Assembly (NCBI GenBank): GCA_031460455.1
Contig: JAVKTQ010000013.1
Location: 1-64,000, forward strand
From: Sporomusaceae bacterium
GTDB lineage: Bacteria > Bacillota > Negativicutes > Sporomusales > UBA7701
Reading direction: 5' to 3'
Length of the DNA stretch: 64,000 nucleotides
The notes beneath the pieces were generated by a model that did not search any database, had not been told where the DNA came from, and was given only the letters and a program-made list of their open reading frames with translations. Below, piece after piece: positions 57,676 through 64,000 of this stretch. Both the position numbers and the translations under genes were made by a program. Numbering within the stretch: the stretch's first letter is position 1; the number at the start of each line of letters is the position of its first letter.

Positions 57676-58479
57676 TTATAAAAATAATTCTGGTTCCCGC
57701 CGGAGCGCAAAATCCCGTTCCAGTTCTTGTTTATGGCGGAGATAATCGTCGTTATCATAGTATTTCGCCTGCACCGGGCAAAGCTTTTGGCAAGCACCGC
57801 ACTTTATGCAGATCCCGCTTATACGCGATACGTTGTCGGGGTCGATCGAACCCATGGGGCATTTGGCCGCGCAAAACTTGCAGTCAATACAGTGGTCCGC
57901 TGTTTTGGGCGTCACTTTTCTGATATCGACAGGCTGGCCGTTTTCATTTTCCGGCATATAGTATTTCCGGTAGGGCCTGTTGCCTTTCACCGCAACGTTC
58001 GCGGTATTTCCCGCGGCTATCTTCATCGACAGACTGCCGGCGAATTCCCTTACAATCGCCATGTCTTTGTCGTCCGGTCTGTTCTGGGCCAAAGTTTTGG
58101 AAAATGCGTGCTCGCCGATAAATGCGCCGCCCGCGATAACCTTAAAACCGGTCGAAGAAAGAATATCCGCCAGTTCGATCAGGGCATCGTCGTAATTGCG
58201 GTTCCCGTATAGCGCGACGGCAACCGCCGTTGCGCCATTGCCGGCCAGCGAGTTCAGATATTTCAGCAGTATGTTGGGAACCCTGCCGGCATAGACAGGG
58301 ACGCCTAGGACGACGATATCGCCAGCGGAAAACGTCGCCGGATGTCGCCGGGAATCCGGCAAGGTAATATCGAAGCGATGTACCGCCCCGCCGATGCTGC
58401 CGGCGAGTGCCTCAGCTATACCGAGGATTATTTTTTTCGTCGTACCCGTAGGGCTAAAATATACCGCCTTAATCGCCAT
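57676..58479 (-). CDS. EFR1-type flavodoxin-ferredoxin fusion protein
   Basis: 267 residues. The N-terminal half is flavodoxin-like with the phosphate loop YFSPTGTTKKI at residue 7 and VVLGVPVYAGRVP near 60. The C-terminus has two [4Fe-4S] groups, CIDCKFCAAKCPMG and CIKCGACQKLCPV. Such proteins pair FMN and FeS centres for low-potential electron transfer. ATG at 58479 follows a G-rich site; a longer frame to 58521 overlaps the nitrilase gene stop. Role unknown; it may serve the oxidoreductases upstream. Confidence 0.85.
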   Translation of the reverse strand: MAIKAVYFSPTGTTKKIILGIAEALAGSIGGAVHRFDITLPDSRRHPATFSAGDIVVLGVPVYAGRVPNILLKYLNSLAGNGATAVAVALYGNRNYDDALIELADILSSTGFKVIAGGAFIGEHAFSKTLAQNRPDDKDMAIVREFAGSLSMKIAAGNTANVAVKGNRPYRKYYMPENENGQPVDIRKVTPKTADHCIDCKFCAAKCPMGSIDPDNVSRISGICIKCGACQKLCPVQAKYYDNDDYLRHKQELERDFALRREPELFL

Positions 58480-58513
58480 ATGCCTACACCCCCCCCGTAT
58501 CTCCGGTCTTTTT

Positions 58514-59299
58514 TCAATCATACATGTCTGTGCGGCGGTCGTTCCACACGTTCCTTGCGGCCCGCACCGTTCCGACCATCGCCGGTTCTAACTGGCAATA
58601 GATTATCTCTTCATCTGCCCCGCCTTCGGCAATAATATCGCCGTCAGGCGCCACGACCATCGAATGCCCGTAGAATTCGAATTCCCTGTGCCTGCCTACG
58701 CAATTTACCGCGCAGATATAGATCTGGTTGTCTATGGCCCTGGCCTGATTCAGCAGCCGCCAGTTGCGGGCTCTGCATGAGGTCCATTCGGCGGGAATAA
58801 AGATTATCTGGGCGCCGTCGATTGCCAGGGCGCGGAATAGTTCGGGAAAACGGAGATCATAGCATACCGCCAGTCCCGCCTTCGTTCCGCCGAGATCAAA
58901 TACCGTCCGCTTGCTCCCGGGGGCGAAGTAACGGTCCTCGCCCAAGTAGCTGCAAAGATGCAGCTTCCGATAGTCGGCGGCTATATTCCCAGCTGCATCG
59001 ATGACAAGGGCGTTGTTGTATATTCGTCCGCCACTTTTGCGGGGGATCGATCCGGCGATGATCGAAGCGCCGGCGTCTCGGGCGATGGCGGCAAGGTCGG
59101 CGATCAAAGGGCCGGGCACTTCCTCCGCCCACCTGTCGAGGTTGTTGAGCGAAAACCCTGTCGTCCATAACTCAGGCAGCACGACAACCTCGGCATTCTT
59201 CGCCGCTGTCCGCGCCAGTTCCGCACCCCGGCGCCTGTTACCCGCCACATCGCCTGCCGTCACCTTCATCTGCACCAGCGCCACTTGCATATATGACAC
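58514..59299 (-). CDS. Carbon-nitrogen hydrolase (omega-amidase/nitrilase superfamily)
   Basis: 261 residues, one nitrilase domain. Glu in VVLPELWTTGFS near 42, Lys in YRKLHLCSYLGED near 112 and Cys in AVCYDLRFPELFR near 145 form the triad. RNWRLLNQARAIDNQ follows. It probably hydrolyses a short amide (omega-amidase-like, from amino acid or nucleotide catabolism). The next gene downstream is the flavodoxin-ferredoxin; upstream a large hairpin separates it from the acyl-CoA dehydrogenase. Confidence 0.88.
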   Translation of the reverse strand: MSYMQVALVQMKVTAGDVAGNRRRGAELARTAAKNAEVVVLPELWTTGFSLNNLDRWAEEVPGPLIADLAAIARDAGASIIAGSIPRKSGGRIYNNALVIDAAGNIAADYRKLHLCSYLGEDRYFAPGSKRTVFDLGGTKAGLAVCYDLRFPELFRALAIDGAQIIFIPAEWTSCRARNWRLLNQARAIDNQIYICAVNCVGRHREFEFYGHSMVVAPDGDIIAEGGADEEIIYCQLEPAMVGTVRAARNVWNDRRTDMYD

Positions 59300-59361
59300 T
59301 CATCCCTTCCGGTTATACCACGCTGCTCCGCCTGATTTCCCGAATGCGGCGCCCTCCTGAT

Positions 59362-59417
59362 AGCAAGCTAAGACGGCGGGCCGGCTTCACAGCCGGCCCG
59401 CGCCGTCTTAGCTTGCT
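59362..59417. terminator. Long palindromic hairpin after the acyl-CoA dehydrogenase gene
   Basis: AGCAAGCTAAGACGGCG (59362-59378) and its complement (59401-59417) form a 17-bp stem with a GGCCGGCT/AGCCGGCC inner stem. It begins 4 bases beyond the gene's stop. No U-tract on the minus strand. Confidence 0.65.
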
Positions 59418-59420
59418 TAT

Positions 59421-60566
59421 TTACCGCAGGATGTTGCCGGCGATGACCATCCGCTGGGCCTGGTTGGTGCCTTCGTAGATCTGGGTGATCTTGGCGTCGC
59501 GCATCAGGCGCTCGACCGGATACTCGCGGCTGAAGCCGTAGCCGCCGAATACCTGTACGGCGTCGGTAGTGACCTGCATCGCGGTGTCGGAGGCAAACAT
59601 CTTGGCCATCGCCGCTTCCTTGGCGTAGGGAAGATGGTTGGACTTGCTGTAGGCGGCCCGCAGGGTCAGAAGGCGGGCGGCCTCGACCTGGGTGGCCATG
59701 TCCGCCAGCATGAAGCTGATGGCCTGTTGGCTGGCGATCGGTTTGCCGAACTGGACGCGTTCCTTGGCGTATCTGATGGCCGCCTCCATGGCCGCCTGGG
59801 CGATGCCCACCGATTGCGCGGCGACACCGATCCGGCCGCCGTCGAGCGTGGTCATGGCGATTTTGAAGCCTTCGCCTTCCTTGCCGAGCAAATTGACGGC
59901 GGGCACGCGGCAGTTTTCGAAGATGAGCTCGCGTTGCACCGAGGAGCGGATGCCCATCTTTATTTCCTTCTTGCCGAAGCTGAAGCCGGGGGTGCCCTTT
60001 TCGACGATGAAGGCACTCATGCCCTTGATAGGGCCGGCCTCTTTGTTGGTGTTGGCGAACACTACCTCGATCTCGGCTTCGCCGCCGTTGGTGTTGAACA
60101 CCTTGGTGCCGTTGAGGATGTAGCTGTCGCCGTCTTTTACCGCCGTGGTCGTGGCGCCGCCGACGTCGGTGCCGGCATTGGGCTCGGTGAGGCCGAAGGC
60201 GCCAAGTTTCGTACCTTCAGCGAGAGGGGTGAGGTATTTTTGTTTCTGCTCTTCGGTGCCGTATTTGAAAATCGGCCAGGCGCACAGGGACACATGGACA
60301 GACACGCCGATGCCTGTTGAGGCGCAGGCCTTGGAAATCTCCTCGACGGCGAGGGCGTAGGCGACGAAGTCCATGCCGCCGCCGCCGAATTCTTCGGGAT
60401 ACGGCAGGCCGAGGAAGCCCAGTTTGCCCATCTCGTCAAACAGCGTGCGGGGAAAAATTTCCTTTTCGTCGCGTTCTGCCGCGGTCGGCGCTATTTTTTT
60501 GGCGGCGAAATCGGCGACTAATTTACGGATGTCCTCTTGTTCAGGGGTAAGGGTGAAATTCAACAT
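59421..60566 (-). CDS. Acyl-CoA dehydrogenase
   Basis: 381 residues, a standard length. [17 protein letters not shown] is the first signature, [17 protein letters not shown] the second, and [15 protein letters not shown] holds the catalytic Glu in the short/medium-chain position. It is an FAD enzyme that oxidises an acyl-CoA at C2-C3 and usually gives electrons to EtfAB, which is not seen here. AAGGAGG precedes the ATG. It sits 25 bp after the UxaA gene, so it is co-transcribed with the sugar-acid genes, an unexpected neighbour. Confidence 0.92.
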   Translation of the reverse strand: MLNFTLTPEQEDIRKLVADFAAKKIAPTAAERDEKEIFPRTLFDEMGKLGFLGLPYPEEFGGGGMDFVAYALAVEEISKACASTGIGVSVHVSLCAWPIFKYGTEEQKQKYLTPLAEGTKLGAFGLTEPNAGTDVGGATTTAVKDGDSYILNGTKVFNTNGGEAEIEVVFANTNKEAGPIKGMSAFIVEKGTPGFSFGKKEIKMGIRSSVQRELIFENCRVPAVNLLGKEGEGFKIAMTTLDGGRIGVAAQSVGIAQAAMEAAIRYAKERVQFGKPIASQQAISFMLADMATQVEAARLLTLRAAYSKSNHLPYAKEAAMAKMFASDTAMQVTTDAVQVFGGYGFSREYPVERLMRDAKITQIYEGTNQAQRMVIAGNILR

Positions 60567-60591
60567 TCGTACCTCCTTGCTATCGTTTCTC

Positions 60592-61752
60592 TCAGATAAC
60601 CGGTCCTTGCATGTAGATGTCCATCGAGTTGGTGTAGCCGGAAATTTCCGCCTTCGTCATGGTCCCCGAAGCGATGCGCGTCAGTTCCTCCAAGATACGC
60701 TGCCCGGCGTCGGGGATGGTGTCCCCGCCGTCGATGACCGCGCTAAGGTTCATGTCGATGTGGTCGCTCATCTTCTCGGCGGCGGTGCGGCTGCCGGTGA
60801 TCTTCAGCACCGGCACGAAGGGAAAACCTTGCGGCGCCCCTCTGCCGGTCGCGAAGACAATGACATTGCAGCCGGCGGCGGCCAAGCCGGTGAGGATCTC
60901 CGGCTCGCGGCCGGGGGAGTCCATGACCACCAGCCCTCTGACCGCGGGACGTTCGCCGTATTCGTAGACCGCCTGAATGGGCGCCGACCCGGCTTTGGCG
61001 ATGGCGCCGAGCGATTTCTCCTCGATGGTAGTCAGCCCGCCTTTGATGTTCCCGCCGGTGGGCTGACCGCCGCGGATATCCTCGCCAACCGCCATAGCCC
61101 GTTTCTCCATGCGGTCCACGAGGTTGAAGATGGCCTGGCCGACCTGCGCGTCGGCGGCGTGGCGGGCGAGTATGTGCTCGGCGCCGATGAACTCCGTGAC
61201 TTCGCCGAGGATGGATACGCCGCCGGCTGCCACCAGCAGATCGGAAGCCACGCCGATGGCCGGGTTGGGCACCAGCCCGGAGGTGGTGTCCGAGCTGCCG
61301 CATTTCATCCCCATGACCAGTTCGCTGATCGGGAAAGGCTCGCGCTGCTGCAGCGAGGCCTCCCGCACCATGTCCTGGGCCAGCAGGATGCCCTGAGCAG
61401 TGGTGCGGGCCGCACCGCCTACTTCCTGCACGACGAGGTGCTCCACCCTTTTGCCGCTGGCTCTGATGCCCTCGATTACGCCGGAAAGATCGGTGCTTTC
61501 GCAGCCGAGGCTGACGATTATCACCGAATGCAGGTTGGGGTTACGCCCCAGACCGATCAACGCTTTGTTAACGAGCCCGATGTCGAGCGGGGTCTGGCAG
61601 CAGCCCTGATGATGCGTGAACCGGGCCGTGCCCTGCACCTGGCGGACGATGGCTTCGACCACTTCGTTGACGCAGACCACGGCCGACAGCACGCCGACGT
61701 AGTTGCGGGTGCCCACCGTGCCGGCGGCGCGGCGATAGCCGAGAAACTCCAT
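60592..61752 (-). CDS. UxaA/GarD-family sugar-acid dehydratase, large domain
   Basis: 386 residues. [19 protein letters not shown] is the family start, and [20 protein letters not shown] with HHQGCCQ give metal-binding residues. Family members (altronate, galactarate, sulfolactate-type dehydratases/lyases) remove water or sulfite from a sugar acid. The small SAF subunit is a separate gene 2 bp upstream. The substrate is unknown; with the enolase-superfamily enzyme it suggests a hexonate or related acid. Confidence 0.9.
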   Translation of the reverse strand: MEFLGYRRAAGTVGTRNYVGVLSAVVCVNEVVEAIVRQVQGTARFTHHQGCCQTPLDIGLVNKALIGLGRNPNLHSVIIVSLGCESTDLSGVIEGIRASGKRVEHLVVQEVGGAARTTAQGILLAQDMVREASLQQREPFPISELVMGMKCGSSDTTSGLVPNPAIGVASDLLVAAGGVSILGEVTEFIGAEHILARHAADAQVGQAIFNLVDRMEKRAMAVGEDIRGGQPTGGNIKGGLTTIEEKSLGAIAKAGSAPIQAVYEYGERPAVRGLVVMDSPGREPEILTGLAAAGCNVIVFATGRGAPQGFPFVPVLKITGSRTAAEKMSDHIDMNLSAVIDGGDTIPDAGQRILEELTRIASGTMTKAEISGYTNSMDIYMQGPVI

Positions 61753-61754
61753 GA

Positions 61755-62054
61755 TTACGCCTCCTTCCGCAGGTCGCCGCGGCCGCGCAGACTTTCGATA
61801 TTTTGCACATGAGCGTGATGGCCGGCCGGGATATCGCCGGTGGCCCGCCCGATCACCTCGCCGTATTTGAGGATGTCGTCGCCGCGGGTTATCGGCCGGA
61901 AGGCGAACTTGTGCCCGTAAGGGATGTCTTCCTGCACGGCGACCTGGTGCATCTCCCGCCCCAGGCGGACCTGAGCCTGCTGGCCGGCCTTGAGTTCCTG
62001 CACCGAGGTCGCGACGTTGTCTATTTCGTTCAACACAATCGCGTCGATGGCCAT
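61755..62054 (-). CDS. UxaA-family SAF-domain small subunit
   Basis: 99 residues: DNVATSVQELKAGQQAQV near the start and EDIPYGHKFAFRPI in the middle, typical of the SAF domain of altronate/galactarate dehydratases. It forms the first part of the substrate cleft with the large subunit encoded 2 bp later. GGGGGAGA precedes the ATG. Confidence 0.88.
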   Translation of the reverse strand: MAIDAIVLNEIDNVATSVQELKAGQQAQVRLGREMHQVAVQEDIPYGHKFAFRPITRGDDILKYGEVIGRATGDIPAGHHAHVQNIESLRGRGDLRKEA

Positions 62055-62086
62055 TCTCTCTCCCCCAATCTAATCGCGTTGCAGCA

Positions 62087-63355
62087 TCATTTCACGATTA
62101 CCGCCACCCCGTCCGGGATGACGGTGATTCTGGCAGCGGCGCCGACGGCCGCATCGGCGGCGGCGAGCGCTTCCGCCAGGGTGGTTACCGCTGCGAAGCC
62201 CATTGCTTCGATGATCCGGTGGTCACACTGGTCGGTGACGAAAATAACCCTATGTTTTAGCAGGATGCGGGCCATGATCTGCGTCGCCCATTGGTCGGGG
62301 ATGGTCGATTCCCTGCCGATCCGCATGATTTTGTCCATCGCCTCGCGGGCGCCGCCCCGCAGCCAGTTGTACATGTCCTCGCTGCCGTGCCCGTCGCTCA
62401 AGGCGGCGCAAACGATAATCACGCCGCCTTCCTTGCAGGTAGCCTCGGCCGACGACAGCGCCTTGACGTGCTGGTAAACGTTCTGGTCGAGCGGGTAACC
62501 GCCGTTGGTAGTGATGACAATTTCCGCCGGTTTTGCGGTGACGTCGGCTAGGTCGCCGGCGAATTTGCAGCCCGCCAGGTGGGCCTGCTCCATATCGCCG
62601 GCGAACGCTTGGATAATCTTCTTATCGGCGTCGATGACGACGTTGAGGATGAAAGCCAGTTTGGCCTGTTTGGCGGCGTAAACCATATCGGTGTGAATGG
62701 GGTTGCCGTCCAGGATCCCCGCCCTTGCCTTCGGGTGGGCGATGAATTCGGCGCAGTGGTTGGCAAGGACGGTCACTTCGCTGGCGATGCCCGGCAGCAC
62801 ACTTTTGCGGCCGCCGGAAAACCCGGCGAACAGGTGCGGTTCGATGAAACCTTCCGCAATTAGCAGGTCGGCCTCCACGGCCAGCCTGTTGATGACCAGG
62901 TCGCCGCCTGACGGCAGCTTGCCGACGTTGGTCATGGCAGATTTATCCCAGCAGTTGTGGACGACAATCTTTTCGTTTTTGTACAACTGCTCTCCGAACT
63001 TGTTTACCAGTTCTTCCCCGGTGGTCGCGCGGTGGAACCCGGTGGCCACGAGGAAGGTTATCTTGGCTGACGGATTGCCGCTGCGGATTTCGTCCAGCAG
63101 CAGCGGGGCCATGATCTTCGTCGGTACCGGCCTGGTGTGGTCGCTGGTGATGATGACGATGTTTCTGCGCCCTTTGGCAAGGTCGCGCAGGCGAGACGAG
63201 GCGATCGGGGCGGCCAACGCCGCCCGGACAAGTTCTTCTTCGCCCGCCGCCGGTTTATAATGGTGCGCGTGCGACTCCAGGACGCCTTCCAGACGGGCAT
63301 CGGGGATTACCGCCTCGATATGGCTTTTGCCATAGGGGATATTGATCGTGGCCAT
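62087..63355 (-). CDS. LarA-family (nickel pincer-type) racemase/epimerase
   Basis: 422 residues. Conserved LarA elements: DHTRPVP near residue 72, FLVATGFHRATTGEEL near 100, EPHLFAGFSGGRKSVLPG near 173 and ITTNGGYPLDQNVYQ near 280. Known members racemise lactate or epimerise other 2-hydroxyacids with a nickel-pincer cofactor made by LarBCE, none of which is in this window. Between a dehydratase and an enolase-type enzyme, it likely epimerises a sugar acid. It starts 3 bases before the stop of the enolase gene region. Confidence 0.88.
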   Translation of the reverse strand: MATINIPYGKSHIEAVIPDARLEGVLESHAHHYKPAAGEEELVRAALAAPIASSRLRDLAKGRRNIVIITSDHTRPVPTKIMAPLLLDEIRSGNPSAKITFLVATGFHRATTGEELVNKFGEQLYKNEKIVVHNCWDKSAMTNVGKLPSGGDLVINRLAVEADLLIAEGFIEPHLFAGFSGGRKSVLPGIASEVTVLANHCAEFIAHPKARAGILDGNPIHTDMVYAAKQAKLAFILNVVIDADKKIIQAFAGDMEQAHLAGCKFAGDLADVTAKPAEIVITTNGGYPLDQNVYQHVKALSSAEATCKEGGVIIVCAALSDGHGSEDMYNWLRGGAREAMDKIMRIGRESTIPDQWATQIMARILLKHRVIFVTDQCDHRIIEAMGFAAVTTLAEALAAADAAVGAAARITVIPDGVAVIVK

Positions 63356-63358
63356 TTG

Positions 63359-64000
63359 CTATTTCACCGTCTCGACGATCGAGGTTTTGATTGCTTCCGC
63401 CGTCAGTTCCTGCCCCAGCCCGGGCAGGTCGGGGACTTCGTACATGCCGCCGCTGGGCATGTAGTTATATTTGCAGCTGTTCGTGTTCGCCTCCAGCAGG
63501 GCGTACCGATGCAGTTCGTGGATGATGAAGTTCGGGATAGCGGCCTCGACGTGGAGGGCGGCGGCGGTGGAAATCGGCCCGCCACAGACGTGGATCTGGA
63601 CGGTCACGTCGTAGACATGCGCCATATCGCAAATTTTCTTCACTTCGGTCAGCCCGCCGCAGGTGCAGATGTCCGGCTGGATGACGTCAAGCGAACCGTC
63701 CTCGAAAAACGGCCGGTAACCCCAGCGCGTGTAGATTCTCTCGCCGGCGGCGATCGGCAGGTTGACGCTGTCCGCCACCTTCTTCATCTGCTTGGGGTTG
63801 AGCGGCATCACCGGTTCCTCGTAGTAGAACACCCCTAATTCTTCGATCATTCTGCCGAACTGGATGGCGGCGGCGGTATCGGTGAAAGCGTGCATCTCCA
63901 CGATAATGTCCACGTCGGGGCCGACGGCCTCGCGCATAGCTTTGAGCCTGTCGTAAGCCATCCGCAGGGGTTTGTCGGAAAGGACGCCGAACAGGTTGCG
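63359..64000 (-). CDS. Enolase-superfamily sugar-acid dehydratase (mandelate racemase group), 5' end beyond window
   Basis: The reading frame is open to the window edge (RNLFGVLSDKPLR precedes the Met at 63961), so 213 C-terminal residues are seen. DIIVEMHAF, YYEEPVMPLN and IAAGERIYTRWGYRPFFE hold the three metal ligands (Asp/Glu); DVIQPDICTCGGLTE and VQIHVCGGPI give the catalytic His end, where most dehydratases have PHC. It resembles D-galactonate dehydratase-like members. First visible gene of the sugar-acid operon. Confidence 0.87.
   Translation of the reverse strand, partial: RNLFGVLSDKPLRMAYDRLKAMREAVGPDVDIIVEMHAFTDTAAAIQFGRMIEELGVFYYEEPVMPLNPKQMKKVADSVNLPIAAGERIYTRWGYRPFFEDGSLDVIQPDICTCGGLTEVKKICDMAHVYDVTVQIHVCGGPISTAAALHVEAAIPNFIIHELHRYALLEANTNSCKYNYMPSGGMYEVPDLPGLGQELTAEAIKTSIVETVK

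Noticed and set aside
1-64000. CRISPR array, rRNA operon, intact tRNA or insertion sequence with transposase
   Set aside because: No regularly spaced repeats, rRNA stretches, full tRNA folds or transposase-like proteins were seen.

Overview
ORGANISM. The window looks like a GC-rich anaerobic bacterium with corrinoid-dependent methyl transfer, Tat-exported iron-sulfur proteins and sigma-54 promoters. This points to an acetogenic or methylotrophic Negativicute (Sporomusaceae-like). That placement is inferred from gene content; no rRNA or marker gene is present. Nearly all genes are on the minus strand. The exceptions are a two-component pair at 6.5-8.6 kb and four copies of a truncated uracil-DNA glycosylase fragment. 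LAYOUT. (1) 0.1-6.3 kb: a molybdopterin oxidoreductase operon (NapG-like, NapH-like, catalytic subunit, FeS subunit, membrane anchor, TorD chaperone), divergent from an OmpR-type regulator and kinase. (2) 9.6-13.3 kb: an EamA permease, an exported tandem nitrilase and a soluble chemoreceptor-like protein. (3) 13.4-30.6 kb: a methyltransferase region. It holds two MttB-type methyltransferases without pyrrolysine, two nearly identical corrinoid proteins, a MtaA-type methyltransferase fused to a thioredoxin-like domain, a RACo-type corrinoid activator, a CobW GTPase, a methionine-synthase-activation-like protein, a HyuA-type ATPase, a GltS-type symporter, a BioB/PylB-like radical SAM enzyme, a sigma-54 activator and a CZB-domain protein. 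Three operons start at near-consensus -24/-12 promoters, each about 140-165 bp downstream of ATATC-N7-GATAT inverted repeats. (4) 31.7-39.3 kb: glutamate dehydrogenase with a GAF-nucleotidyltransferase, hemerythrin, VOC and GreA/Rnk-like genes, then a sigma-54-dependent two-component system with its own -24/-12 promoter. (5) 40.4-50.5 kb: an eleven-gene operon with an aldehyde:ferredoxin oxidoreductase-family enzyme, Tat-type ferredoxins, a YedE transporter split in two, a cysteine desulfurase-like enzyme, DUF3343, two TatC proteins, a NuoF/GltD-like oxidoreductase and a NapH-like membrane ferredoxin. (6) 51.7-57.7 kb: a potassium operon (ktrB, ktrA, kdpD, kdpE) behind a candidate structured leader with a terminator. 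(7) 57.7-64 kb: a flavodoxin-ferredoxin, a nitrilase, an acyl-CoA dehydrogenase and a sugar-acid cluster (UxaA halves, LarA-like, enolase-superfamily enzyme cut by the window edge). HOW IT FITS. The central region reads as one inducible demethylation system. MttB proteins would move methyl groups from an N-methylated substrate to the corrinoid proteins, MtaA would pass them on to a carrier, and RACo-type and related proteins would re-reduce the cobalt. The sigma-54 activator encoded inside the region is the likely regulator. Dispersed through intergenic spaces, always on the plus strand, are four copies of the 3' part of a family-4 uracil-DNA glycosylase gene with the same left breakpoint. One of them lies beside a 25-nt tRNA-Ala 3' remnant.
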